Shown here: piece by piece, positions 18,601 through 26,768 of the stretch
Layout: each line of letters opens with the position of its first letter
How positions within the stretch are numbered: the first letter of the stretch is position 1
Assembly: GCA_964646605.1 (NCBI GenBank)
Contig: CAZYEX010000138.1
Coordinates: 1-57,180, forward strand
Direction of reading: 5' to 3'
DNA length: 57,180 nucleotides
From: SBAX01 sp964646605
Lineage (GTDB): Bacteria > Planctomycetota > Phycisphaerae > UBA1845
Position numbers and translations under genes: made by a program
The notes under the pieces: generated by a model
Database searches by the model: none
What the model saw: only the letters and a program-made list of their open reading frames with translations
Told to the model about the DNA's origin: nothing

Positions 18601-20851
18601 TCCGGGGAATCCAGCCTGCTGTCTGCCCGATGGACGGTGCGTCGAACTTGATCCCGCGCTTTGCGTCGGAAAGGCCGGCGGCGTTCCCGGCGGTGCGGGA
18701 TCGACCTGCCTGGGCGACAACAACGGCGACGGCATTGACGACGCTTGTCCGGCGCGGCCTTGCGAGGAATGCGGGCCGGGTCCGCACTGGATCCACGAGC
18801 CGCAAGGGTGTCCGCCGGGCGGTTTCGGTCAGGACACCATGCCCTCCGGAGCTTTCGCGGGCGTGGACCTCAACAACGACTGCGTGGCCGACGTGAACCT
18901 GATCCTCGGCGGACCGGTGACCATCGGTAAGCGCGGTCCGAATGATGATTCGTTCCAATTCCCGGGGCTGCGTCCAAACGACGGGCACCTGGATGTCATC
19001 GACACGCAGATCCTGTTCATGCAGTTGCAGGGCGGCGGGGCGACGATGACGGCCGGCGCTGGACTTGGCGTCTTCCCGTTGCCGCCGTCGCGAGGGGCGA
19101 TCGCGGAGACCGCCAACCCGAGCGTGGCGGACAGCTTCTTCGACGTGTTCTTCGAGCTGGACGACGGTCTGGGACGCGTTCTCTACAACCGAACCGCGGT
19201 TCGGGTGCAGACCGCGATCGACTGCTTGCCGCCGGACGGGTTCTATGCCCACATCACCGGCTGCCTGCCGTTGTACCGCACGCCGACCGGACAGATCGGG
19301 GACCAGCCGGTCGCCAACCTGGTTTCGGCCGGGCACTTCACCTATCCGGGCTGCTGCTTCGGCGGAACCTGCCAGAATCTGCCGACCGCCGTATGCCAGG
19401 CCGAGAATGGCAAGGTCGTTCCGGATTGCCTGGGCGACAGCGACAACAACGACGTGGACGACGCCTGCGAACAACAGGCGTGCTGTCTGCCGCAGGGCGA
19501 TTGTGCGATTGTGATCCCGGCCCGTTGCCGAGCGGCGAACGGCGTGCCGCTGGGTCCGGACTCCAAGTGCGAAGGCGACGGGAACAAGAACGGGCGGGAC
19601 GACGCCTGCGAAATCGACGAGCCGTGCGAGGCTTGCGGTCCCGGCGAGCATTGGGTTGACCAGTGCCACGGCGGGGCAGACATCATGCCCACCGGCGCCT
19701 TGGTGGGCATCGCCCGCGACGACGGTTGCCGAGCAGAACTCAGCGCCGTGCTCTTCGGTCCGGTACACGTGGTGCGGTCGAACCCGCGGGATGACTCGCT
19801 GAACTTCCCCGGCACGCGGCCCATCGACGGTCATCGAGACGTGATGGATACGGAGATCGTGTCCATGCAGCTCAACGGCGGGGGGATGTCCATCGTCGCC
19901 GGCGGGGGCATGGGTCATGGCGGCGTGTTGCGACGGTCATTCGGCGCTATCGCCGAGCAGCCGACCCACAGCGCCGCCGCGGACAGCTTCTTCGACGTCT
20001 TTGTCGAGATCGACATCGGCGGCGGAACGTTGCTCTACAACCATATTCCGCTCACGGTGAAGACCAAGATCGACTGTCTGCCGCCGGTGGCGACGTACAT
20101 TCACGTGACCGAGTGCATTCCGCTGTACGATTCGCCGTTCGGCGGGGACCTCGTGGCCTTCCTGGCCGAGGCGCGGCACGGGACGTATCCGGGCTGCGGC
20201 AGCGACGTGGCGGGCGACTGCTACCAGCCGCACGACACGCCGTTCTGCAACCGCGAGCCGGTTTGCCGACACGTGTGCGAACTGCTACCGCAGTGCTGCA
20301 CGGATCAGTGGGACGAGCGATGCGTGGACGCCGCGACGGCGGACCTGGTCTCCTCGGTTCCGGCCCATTTGAGGAGCTTGCCGTGGACCAGGTTCCATAC
20401 CGTCCGCTTCACGTTCGACGCACCGATCGCGGCGCCGGGCGCGGGTGAACTCCTGATCCAGGAGTTGCTGGAAGGCGCCGGGAACTTCGGTCCCAACCTG
20501 AACGTGGGTGCGAACTTCTCGTTCGCGGTCGAGCCGGGCAACGTGCTGCGGATCGGCGACAACGGCTCGCACTTCACCCACGGCAAGTGGTATGGCATCC
20601 GCAACGTGGGCGGCTGGAACGGGGTGAGCAACTTCGAGGTCCAGTACGTGTGCATGAAGGGCGATTCGAACAACGACCTGGTGGTCCTGTTCAGCGACCT
20701 GGGCTTCATCAACGTGCAGGTGCCGTCGGCCGGGGTGGCCGATGACAATCGCCGCGACGTCAACCGCGACGGGAGCGTGTTGTTCAGCGACCTCGGCGCG
20801 GCGAACGTGCAAATTCCGTCGAACCTGGTGCCGAAACCAGGCGGGCACTAG
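12653..20851 (+). CDS. Giant Cys-rich repeat surface protein with prepilin-type N-terminus and dockerin-like C-terminus
   Basis: A 2732-residue exported protein. The start at 12653 follows GGAGGA and gives a type IV prepilin-like leader: basic residues, then SAYTLVESLVVMAILSILVG, with Glu at the fifth position of the predicted mature chain. The body alternates Cys-rich modules of the pattern ACCLPDGRC...CxGDNNGDGxDDAC (about nine, ending in Ca-binding-like Asp loops) with beta-rich domains that each carry SFFDVFFE. Eight such domains occur, near 13600, 14950, 15960 (variant SFFDITYR), 16700, 17860, 18405, 19135 and 19990. Three blocks with PHDTPFC...CCTDQWD follow some of them. The last 60 residues have two dockerin-like loops (GDSNNDLVVLFSDLGFINVQ and RDVNRDGSVLFSDLGAANVQ). 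A cell-surface structural or adhesive role is inferred. I know of no characterised relative. Confidence 0.85.
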   Translation: MMKAREAKASKLHGRNGSAYTLVESLVVMAILSILVGILLPSLQAVRREARSSVVKGQRSATSNGVAGEQPVLTEACCFVTAPCQNLPVGQCLGSGGSPRGPGSSCNPTVCSNDGACCLETFCGVRDISLCQEIGGTFQGFGTDCTPNPCLPTGACCADGCSIETRADCERIGGPYLGDGTDCRDDTLCQPDRPCDQCGGVAHWGHDCPAGFDNMQTGAVVAVSIDPNSCDPDANLVLGGPVFIRHTAGMEDSINFPGLSTMPQHLDVIDTEILAMDLVGGGVVLRAGFGHGDNADLRPSLGAIVERPGDVIPADSFFDVFFEIDLGVDAVPNRYLYNQDPLRVSSEITCLPPDATYYHPVGCVKLFTSPRPDEGQHVANLVTANHSTYPTCGDPGAGPCNQPHDTPFCDNEACCNLVCESNSACCTESWNVDCAGLAQQICIPTGACCAQGSCAEAGTGGGTFFASCSYDLGCYCFKSADGSPACANNYFCEGRTPCSNGQGDCGAGEVCVVESCCGSPVCAPAGCDPAATAAIPTDATGSTGAHRAGQVAGVLPGVGPCLILTADDCLFYGGVYHGDESTCAAAECIPPGACCLPNGVCGVTTAERCRIAGGVPRDPGTECVGDHNGDGLDDVCPAKPCEECGPGAHWIHDPPCPPGGVGEDIIPSGAVAALDLDDDCFADVNFVLSGPVRIGKRGPRDDSVNFPGLRPNDLHLDVIDTEMLAMSLTNGAGITLRAGGGGPTPLRPSLGAIAENVGDPNLADSFFDVFFEISDGVGLTAYNHDPIKVATTITCLPPDGIYAHITGCTPLYDSPFPGKGTFIANLVSANHFTYPGCCFEGQCRELPGNICEAEGGRIVPGCAGDNNGNDIDDGCETPCEPTPDGAQCRNGTCLGRAESCRARCVTREALTGRFRVRDCDCVGPQECHVQIPLQPTVAGVSECVVPDNGGGTVNLPPAGCPYLSPDDVHVIIDGLPAGTTIEFGIEHSRFFEVLSAPGGNLGGEAETFQSSLALNMNGTGALAGFNRALLLPAVQCETHVGPRMANDPIQSFDTDMFRLQGQLPIGDPDFDLLRITAGSGFGMPSPGHTTLTQLPGGNWAVDSFFDITYRIDFVGNPGGPLAGRSGSTTGTIRMQTVSGLKCAGGCAQDEVCAGRRSVDKLGNVTLCCVCDEDPTEACCLPDGRCDKLTRPRCIAAGGIPLGPDAACYGEDGNGNGRDDACDKEPPCDDCGPGDHWIDQCPGGADVMSTGALVGVDLLKDDDCEADVSSVLFGPAFVARSNPQDDSAHFPGLRPMDGHLDVIDTEIMSMTLTGGGLTLRAGGGMGVGGPLRRSLGAMAERPGDPAAVDSFFDVFFEVELGAGQFAYNQVPVIVRAVIDCVPPDTTYIHILECIPLFNAPTGGHIVAFLTEARHGTNPTCGSDVTGGCFDPHDTPYCNKDECCQTVCELRPHCCTDQWDQACVAAANALCVPGACCIPTACNDPGTCGVGFPNCGENPECFCAASAEGTGQCVRDAFCDGVTPCPNGSSDCAAGEVCTVETCCVEPICLPLGCVATTSAVEVPGIEPSTVTPGGGAKAFDGARVTGGAAAVGVCRELSRVACGLVGGTYQGPNTVCEPKTCLPPFVEVDVFPNTGGEIVVRYADGIIESIQVSGPTEVHVFFDGPTEGDANDSNGNDLDDVGTQMRNLHLTGNSSHGPVIVRTHPTIPSLGGIEEKANNTPGTLDLPPFTPTGAASSFFDVFFEIEIGGQTFHTRVPKHMSGQITHKPPTFGDLYEGPEDIELFDANNNPTGIVLLGSRHIPRPPVEVDQFPATTARFELQFPGGGGELIDLSGPTTVHVFFEGDAEGDAADNDGDDLDEVQTLLVSVELTGMSEALGEIKVRLHPTKPSRGEIEETANTQPGRLDLPPFAPDGTASSFFDVFFEVQVGDRILHTQIPKRMSSIITHKPPGPGDTYEDPSKIPLLNEDESDSGFSIGGGRHIPNPGNPACCLPDGRCVELDPALCVGKAGGVPGGAGSTCLGDNNGDGIDDACPARPCEECGPGPHWIHEPQGCPPGGFGQDTMPSGAFAGVDLNNDCVADVNLILGGPVTIGKRGPNDDSFQFPGLRPNDGHLDVIDTQILFMQLQGGGATMTAGAGLGVFPLPPSRGAIAETANPSVADSFFDVFFELDDGLGRVLYNRTAVRVQTAIDCLPPDGFYAHITGCLPLYRTPTGQIGDQPVANLVSAGHFTYPGCCFGGTCQNLPTAVCQAENGKVVPDCLGDSDNNDVDDACEQQACCLPQGDCAIVIPARCRAANGVPLGPDSKCEGDGNKNGRDDACEIDEPCEACGPGEHWVDQCHGGADIMPTGALVGIARDDGCRAELSAVLFGPVHVVRSNPRDDSLNFPGTRPIDGHRDVMDTEIVSMQLNGGGMSIVAGGGMGHGGVLRRSFGAIAEQPTHSAAADSFFDVFVEIDIGGGTLLYNHIPLTVKTKIDCLPPVATYIHVTECIPLYDSPFGGDLVAFLAEARHGTYPGCGSDVAGDCYQPHDTPFCNREPVCRHVCELLPQCCTDQWDERCVDAATADLVSSVPAHLRSLPWTRFHTVRFTFDAPIAAPGAGELLIQELLEGAGNFGPNLNVGANFSFAVEPGNVLRIGDNGSHFTHGKWYGIRNVGGWNGVSNFEVQYVCMKGDSNNDLVVLFSDLGFINVQVPSAGVADDNRRDVNRDGSVLFSDLGAANVQIPSNLVPKPGGH

Positions 20852-20889
20852 ACGGCGCCTGCGGAACCGGTAAGGGTTGAGTAACAACG

Positions 20890-20933
20890 CAGCCGCTCGG
20901 CGGGGAGAACTCCCGCCGGGCGGCTGTTTCGTT
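20890..20933 (+). terminator. Terminator after the giant gene
   Basis: Arms 20890-20904 and 20912-20926 (CAGCCGCTCGGCGGG and its near-complement, one mismatch) surround a 7-base loop and are followed by TTTCGTT. The hairpin starts 39 bases past the stop codon. The remaining gap to the next gene (20934-21178) shows only weak in-frame extension of that gene and no other element. Confidence 0.8.
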
Positions 20934-21178
20934 GGCACTCCAAGCGATCGAACTGGTTCGCGCACGAATGGCGGAGTATCATGGGACGTGGGAGGGGGGA
21001 TAGGCTCGCGGTTGCGCGGGCTTTGCCTCGCGCCGAGTCGCCTGCCGATATGCCTCCACGGACGCGCGGTCGAGAGGCTGGGCGAGCCTTGTGCGACATG
21101 GGCCGACGAATACCGACAACGGAACCGGCGGTTATGGGACTGCACGATCGACGCGATCCAGCGTATAACCGTGGTCGG

Positions 21179-24100
21179 ATGATGATCTCGCGATTCATCT
21201 TCATAGGCATGGTCCTGGCGTGTTTCGCCGCAGCGGCGGCGCCGCGCCGGGCCAACTTGCCGCTAGAGGCGCAGCCCGCCAATCCCGCGCGCCGTGCCGC
21301 GCCGAGAAGCGCCGGGGCGCCCGCCGATCCGATGCTCATCGACGCCTCCGCTCCCATCGTCAACCTGCTCACCCGCGCCGAGGAAGGCATCGCCCGACAA
21401 GACTGGAAGTTCGCCATCGACTCTTTGCAGCGCGTGATCGACGAACCGGAGGGCTCGCTGGTGGAGCGCCCGCCCAGTGAAGTGCCGGGGGACAACGGGG
21501 TTCTCTACGAGTCCGCCCGGCGTCAGGCCAATCGCCGTCTGGCCACGCTTCCGCCCGAGGGTCTGGAGGCCTATCGCGTTCTTTTCGACGGAAAGGCCAA
21601 GAGTCTTTTGGAGCGTGCTCGCGCCGCGCACGACGCGACGGCGCTTCGGACCATGGCCGATCGTTTTCTGCTGACTCAATACGGAGATGATGCATGTGAA
21701 CTGGCTTCGGCTTGGGCGTTGGACGAGGGTCGTCCGGGCGAAGCTCTGGCCATGCTGCGCGACTTGCGCGAACTGGTTCCCGATTCCGACATTCCCGCGG
21801 AGCATACCGCGGCGCAGTTCGCGGCGGCCTATGCCTTGCTGGGAGATGGGGAGCAGGCGTCGCTGGTCATTGAAGAATACGAAAGCGCGGAGGGGGGGCG
21901 CAAGGCCCCAGGTTGGCTGCGCGATCTCGCCCATTTCAATCCCGGCGGAGGATGGTCGGGCGCTTCCGCTCTCGTCGGTCCCGCCCGCGCGACGGCCGCG
22001 GATGCAGTGCCGTATCGCCCGCAGCCCGCGACGAATCCCTCGCTGGACCTGGGGTTATGGGAACACGCCCTGCCCGCGGGGGGCGCGGAATGGTGGCGGT
22101 GGATTCAGGATGACGGTCCCTCCGGTCCGTTGATCCTACCCGGCGTGGGGTTGGCGTGGGATTCAGATCGTCTCTTCGTGCGTCATGCGCGGGGGACGAC
22201 GGCGCTCGATTCGGAAGATCTCTCCTTGGTGTGGAGTTCCACGGAAAACCGACCCGGCCTCGGTTCGCCGCGCACGCGGGCGGCGCGACCGGGCGGGCAG
22301 GAGCAGGAAGCGGAGGATCCCCTCGGCCAAGCGCTGTCCGCGGCGCACGGAATGGTTTTTACTCTCGAACGCGGCACGGTTCCGATTCCCGCGGCGGTCC
22401 GCGGCGGGCGGATCGTCATCCGGGGGGGGCAGCCGGAACGTGCCGTGGAGCCACGCGCCCGGTTAATGGCCTGGGACGCCGCGAGCGGCGCCCTTCGATG
22501 GACGCGGGGCGGTTCCACCGACCCCGCCGACCCCATGGCCGGCGCGCATTTTCGAGGTCCTCCCATTGCGGTGGGAGCAGATGTGTGGGTCCCGTACTTC
22601 CGCCAGACGGACCTTTATCTCGCCGTGCTCCGGCCGGAAGACGGGGAATTGAAAAAGTCCGTGTTGCTGGGCTCTGTGCGTGCCGCGTCCGATCCTCGCC
22701 CCTTGCCGATTCGCCTGCGGCTGGCGGACGGGGTGGTGTTTGTCCCATCCGGTCATGGCGCTTTGTTCGCGGTGGACGCGTTGGACACCACGGTTCGTTG
22801 GGCGCGGCAGTACAGCCGCGATAGCCGAACGCGCTCGGACTCGGGTTCCGCCCGCGGTTGGCTGGCGGCGGAACCGATGGTGGCGGGCGGCGTGGTGGTG
22901 CTTCCCGCGGTGGACCAACGCGACTTGCTTGCTTTTTCGTCGGTGAGTGGGGAGTTGCGCTGGACCGCGCCGGTCGAAGGCGCGGCCTACCTGATTGCGT
23001 CGAGCGCCGACCGCATGTGGGTCGGGGGGCGAAGCATCTCCTGTTTGTCCTTGACGAGCGGCGAACCGCTCTGGAAAACGCACCTGATTGCGACGCCGAC
23101 GGGTCGAGCGGCCCTGTGCGGCGAAGTGGTTTACGTCCCCACGGCCAAGGGACTCCTGGCTCTCCACGCGGAAACGGGAGAGGCTGCGGGGTTGTCGAGC
23201 CTTGCCGCCTCCCAGCCTCCGCTCGGCGACTTGCTTTGCACGGGGACGGCTCTGTACAGTGCCGATCCTTCCTCGATCCGCAAGTTTCCAGACATCGAAC
23301 GGACGCACGCCGTGGCGGAACGAGAGTTTGCCGCTGACCGCACGAATCCTGACTCCGTTCGGCGATTGGCGTGGGCGGAGCTTCTGGGCGGGTCCTCGCG
23401 ACGGGCGTGGGATCTGGCGCACACTCTTTCCGAGCGCATGGGCGCCGATGGGGCGGATCGTGATTCGTCGGTGGCCCGCGTGGAGGTCGAAGCAGCACTG
23501 CGTCTGGCCGGACAGTCCGCCTCGGGTTCCGACGAAGCGTTGAGATGGTTGCAGGCCGCGGAGGGCGCCGCCGCGAACCCGGCGGATCGCTGGCGGTGTC
23601 GATTGGCGATCGGCGAGCACTTCGCCACGACCGGCCGCTACGAGGATGCCTACCGCGCGTTGCTCGTGGTGGGTCGAGGCGCGGACGCCGGGCAAGTGCT
23701 TCGCGTGTCCGACGGTGTCGAGGGCGCGGCACGGGCGGATATCGTCCGGCGTTTGCGGGAGCTGGACGCCGAGCTCAGCGAGGATGCCCGCCGCCGTCTC
23801 CATGCTGAGTCGCTGGCCTTGGTCGAGGAGGCGATCCGCCGACTGGAGACGGCCGCGGGGAATTCATCGGCGCGAGGGGAACTCGAGGCCTGGGCGCAAC
23901 TGGGCGGCAGCGGTCCGACGGCTCATCGCGCCCTCTTCGCCTTGGTGGGATGGGACCGCGAGCGCCAGGCGTTCGAAAGCGCGGAGGTTCGCCTGCGAGC
24001 CTCGGCGCTCCGCTTGCGCGATCCACTGGCTGCGGCCGCGGCCTTGGTCGAACTCTGCTCGCTGTACGATGCCTCCGCCGAGAACTGGGCGGAAGCGCTG

Positions 24101-25636
24101 CAACCCTGTCTGAACGAACTCGAGGCCCGCTACGCAGCGGTCACGTTCGACGGGGCCGATCATCGCCCCGCGACGATCAGCGCCGGCGTGAGCGTGGGCG
24201 AGTGGGCGGGGCAAGTTCGCAGCCGTTTGAAGCCGGCGGATCGCGGTCCGGGGATCGGCCCCGAGGCGGATCCCCTCGTGCGAAACGGGTTGTCCGCCGA
24301 TTACGCGTGGAATCGTCATGCCAACGAGCCGAATCCGCCGCCTGCGGGACGTCTGGTCGAGTTTGAGGGCCCCATCGCTTCCTCGCTGCAAGATCGCATC
24401 TTCGAGTACCGCTCCAGCGGCAAGTTCGAATGTATCGACGCTTCGACCGGCGAGACGCTTTGGGAGACGGATCTGCGACTGCCGGGGGATTTCGAGTCTT
24501 TGGCGGCGACGAACCCGACCGCCCCGCCGGCGCCGGATCAATGGCGTCGGGCCGTCGCCGATGGACAGGTCGGGGTGGTCAACACGGGTGAGGGGCTGTT
24601 CGCCGTGGGGCTGGTCACGGGAAGGCGCCTTTGGGCGCGGCCATTCGAAGTGTTCGACGAACCCGCCCAGGCCTATCTTCGCGATCGAGCCATGGCCGCC
24701 GGCGACGGCATTGTCGCCGCGACGCCGCGCGAGGGGCGGCTGACCGTCATGCGCCTGTTGGACGGAACCACGGTCTGGGAGCGCGACCTCCGCGGCGAGC
24801 GCGTGAACCGCATCGCCCTGCATGGCAACCGCATCGTGACCGTCGACGGAGGCTTTGGGCGCGTACATCTGTTCGACCGCGAGAACGGCACGCTGATCCA
24901 ACAGGTTCTCTTTCGTCAGCCCAACGCCGCGGCGCCGACTATTCAGCTCGTTCGCACGGCGGGGCAGATCATCGGTCCGGATATTTCCGCGACCTCGAAT
25001 GCGGTGGTCGCGGTAAACCTCGAATCCGGTGAACCGACGTGGCGCGTCGAATTGGATCTGCCCATTGTTCAGCTTTTCAAGGCCCAGGAAGGATATCTGG
25101 GGATCGGTTTCGGTCAGGGGTTGGTCCGGGTGGTGGACGCCGGCACGGGAGAGACGGTGGTGGAGCATACCGTGGTCGGCGGACAAGCGGTCAGCGGCGG
25201 AGTGCTCGTGGACGGCACCCTGGTGGTGCGCATGGAGTCCGCCAAGGCGCAACGTCCCGTGGTCGAACTTCACGCCTTCGACGTAGCCACCGGCGAGCAC
25301 CTCTGGCAGCGGAGCGACGTTGGCGCCCTGCCCGCCAGTGACGACCCCGTCCCGTTGTACGAAGGCTTGATTCCTGCTTTGACGGATAGCACGCAAACCG
25401 AGGTCAACCAAGCCGGCGCGGTGACTCCGCGGACGCGGACGGCGCTCACCCTGATCGACGTGCGCACCGGGCTGAACGCCGGACAAGTGGTGGACGTGAC
25501 TCCCACGACGGTCGGCACGAAGTTCGCCGGCGACATTGTGCTTCGCTCCGGAGTGGTGATCGTCGCCGGGCAAAAGGGACTCTACGCTCTGCGGACCAAA
25601 CCCATTGCACCCACGGATCCAGGGAGGGACTTCTAA
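21179..25636 (+). CDS. Secreted PQQ-like beta-propeller protein with N-terminal helical repeats
   Basis: A 1485-residue protein from the ATG at 21179, where a signal peptide begins (MMISRFIFIGMVLACFAAAAA). The N-terminal 250 residues are helical and TPR-like (IARQDWKFAIDSLQRVIDEPEG, LPPEGLEAYRVLFDGKA). Two blocks of PQQ/WD-type blades follow, recognised by repeats such as LMAWDAASGALRWTRGG, LYLAVLRPEDGELKKSV, LFAVDALDTTVRWARQ, CLSLTSGEPLWKTHL, CIDASTGETLWETDL and HAFDVATGEHLWQRSD. A helical region of about 300 residues separates the two. A longer frame back to 20981 lacks a leader. The stop TAA overlaps the ATG of the next gene (TAATG). The family is widespread in planctomycetes; whether it binds PQQ is doubtful, and an envelope scaffold role is more likely. 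Confidence 0.87.
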   Translation: MMISRFIFIGMVLACFAAAAAPRRANLPLEAQPANPARRAAPRSAGAPADPMLIDASAPIVNLLTRAEEGIARQDWKFAIDSLQRVIDEPEGSLVERPPSEVPGDNGVLYESARRQANRRLATLPPEGLEAYRVLFDGKAKSLLERARAAHDATALRTMADRFLLTQYGDDACELASAWALDEGRPGEALAMLRDLRELVPDSDIPAEHTAAQFAAAYALLGDGEQASLVIEEYESAEGGRKAPGWLRDLAHFNPGGGWSGASALVGPARATAADAVPYRPQPATNPSLDLGLWEHALPAGGAEWWRWIQDDGPSGPLILPGVGLAWDSDRLFVRHARGTTALDSEDLSLVWSSTENRPGLGSPRTRAARPGGQEQEAEDPLGQALSAAHGMVFTLERGTVPIPAAVRGGRIVIRGGQPERAVEPRARLMAWDAASGALRWTRGGSTDPADPMAGAHFRGPPIAVGADVWVPYFRQTDLYLAVLRPEDGELKKSVLLGSVRAASDPRPLPIRLRLADGVVFVPSGHGALFAVDALDTTVRWARQYSRDSRTRSDSGSARGWLAAEPMVAGGVVVLPAVDQRDLLAFSSVSGELRWTAPVEGAAYLIASSADRMWVGGRSISCLSLTSGEPLWKTHLIATPTGRAALCGEVVYVPTAKGLLALHAETGEAAGLSSLAASQPPLGDLLCTGTALYSADPSSIRKFPDIERTHAVAEREFAADRTNPDSVRRLAWAELLGGSSRRAWDLAHTLSERMGADGADRDSSVARVEVEAALRLAGQSASGSDEALRWLQAAEGAAANPADRWRCRLAIGEHFATTGRYEDAYRALLVVGRGADAGQVLRVSDGVEGAARADIVRRLRELDAELSEDARRRLHAESLALVEEAIRRLETAAGNSSARGELEAWAQLGGSGPTAHRALFALVGWDRERQAFESAEVRLRASALRLRDPLAAAAALVELCSLYDASAENWAEALQPCLNELEARYAAVTFDGADHRPATISAGVSVGEWAGQVRSRLKPADRGPGIGPEADPLVRNGLSADYAWNRHANEPNPPPAGRLVEFEGPIASSLQDRIFEYRSSGKFECIDASTGETLWETDLRLPGDFESLAATNPTAPPAPDQWRRAVADGQVGVVNTGEGLFAVGLVTGRRLWARPFEVFDEPAQAYLRDRAMAAGDGIVAATPREGRLTVMRLLDGTTVWERDLRGERVNRIALHGNRIVTVDGGFGRVHLFDRENGTLIQQVLFRQPNAAAPTIQLVRTAGQIIGPDISATSNAVVAVNLESGEPTWRVELDLPIVQLFKAQEGYLGIGFGQGLVRVVDAGTGETVVEHTVVGGQAVSGGVLVDGTLVVRMESAKAQRPVVELHAFDVATGEHLWQRSDVGALPASDDPVPLYEGLIPALTDSTQTEVNQAGAVTPRTRTALTLIDVRTGLNAGQVVDVTPTTVGTKFAGDIVLRSGVVIVAGQKGLYALRTKPIAPTDPGRDF

Positions 25637-26733
25637 TGCGCCGCGCCATTTTTGGACGACGTCGGACGATGATGTGTGTGGCCATGAGTCTAGTGGCGGC
25701 GAGCGCGGTGCGGGCTCGCGGCCAATCGGCGTCGGCGCCGCCCGCGGATGTGCCGGCGGCTCCGGTGCTTCGTCTTCCCAAGCACGTTACGCCCGAGGCG
25801 CACCAGGCGATCGAGCGTGGACTCGCCTACCTGGGGCGGACGCAGGATCGTCAGGGGGCGTGGTCGAATCGCGGCGCCTACGGTGAATACCCGGTGGCCA
25901 TGACGGCCCTAGCGGCGACCGCCTTGCTCATGGACGGTAACACGACGACGCAGGGTCGCTACGCGCCGCAGGTCGATCGCGCGGCCAACTACCTTTTGCG
26001 CTCCTCGACGGCGACGGGGCTGATTACCCGCGGGGACGAGGACGCCCGGCCCATGTACGGTCACGGGTTTTCGCTCTTGTTCTTGAGTCAGCTCTGCGGC
26101 ATGACCGAGGACGCCTCTCGAACCGAGCAGATTCACGAAGCGTTGACCCGGGCGGTCCAGCTTACGGCGCGTGCCCAGAGCGACGCCGGCGGATGGATTT
26201 ACACGCCGGACGCCAACAGCGATGAAGGGTCGGTGACCATCACACAGGTTCAGGCCCTACGATCTTGTCGCAACGTGGGAATTACCGTGCCCAAGGATGT
26301 CATCGACGACGCCATGGACTATTTGGCCGCCTCGCAAAACAGCGACGGGGGCATCCGCTATTCCCTGCGTCAACAGGGGGGCGGGTCGCGGGCCCCGATC
26401 ACCGCGGCCGCGGTCTGCTGTTGGTTCAACGCGGGTGAATATACGAACCCGCGGGCCAAACGGGCGTTGGAGTATTCCAAGGAACACATTCGTCCCTCGG
26501 GAACGTCGGGGGGACATGATTACTATGCCCATCTGTATCTTGCCCAGGCATTGTATGTTGCTTCCGATCCCTACTGGGATGAATACTATCCACAGCGCCG
26601 CGATTTTCTGATGGCACAGCAGCAGACGGATGGGTCGTGGATGGGCGACGGTGTGGGGGACGTATACGGGACGGCCGTGGCGCTGATCGTCCTGCAACTC
26701 CCCTTTAACCAGCTTCCGATCATGCAGCGGTAG
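25636..26733 (+). CDS. Exported prenyltransferase/squalene-cyclase-repeat protein
   Basis: A 365-residue exported alpha/alpha-toroid protein. A signal-peptide region (residues 1-30) is followed by QW-type repeats: LAYLGRTQDRQGAWSNRG, LTARAQSDAGGWIYTPD, LAASQNSDGGIRYSL and LMAQQQTDGSWMGDGVGDVYGTAVAL. These are the loops found in squalene-hopene cyclases and prenyltransferases. The DxDD acid of true cyclases is not seen, so the protein is probably not a hopene synthase. Its first codon overlaps the stop of the PQQ-propeller gene. It belongs to the common planctomycete run with MoxR and DUF58 genes and may help in envelope or protein-complex assembly. The role is inferred from the neighbourhood only. 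Confidence 0.85.
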   Translation: MRRAIFGRRRTMMCVAMSLVAASAVRARGQSASAPPADVPAAPVLRLPKHVTPEAHQAIERGLAYLGRTQDRQGAWSNRGAYGEYPVAMTALAATALLMDGNTTTQGRYAPQVDRAANYLLRSSTATGLITRGDEDARPMYGHGFSLLFLSQLCGMTEDASRTEQIHEALTRAVQLTARAQSDAGGWIYTPDANSDEGSVTITQVQALRSCRNVGITVPKDVIDDAMDYLAASQNSDGGIRYSLRQQGGGSRAPITAAAVCCWFNAGEYTNPRAKRALEYSKEHIRPSGTSGGHDYYAHLYLAQALYVASDPYWDEYYPQRRDFLMAQQQTDGSWMGDGVGDVYGTAVALIVLQLPFNQLPIMQR

Positions 26734-26768
26734 GGGAGCGACAGCGAAAGGGTTTCACGGAGCGAAGC

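Noticed and set aside
18239..19918. 559-codon open frame opposite the giant gene
   Set aside because: It is another GC-driven shadow; it mirrors the repeated sense domains and has no protein-like pattern.
22416..23803. Arg/Pro-rich minus-strand frames opposite the PQQ-propeller gene
   Set aside because: The composition is low-complexity and the sense strand has clear blade repeats.
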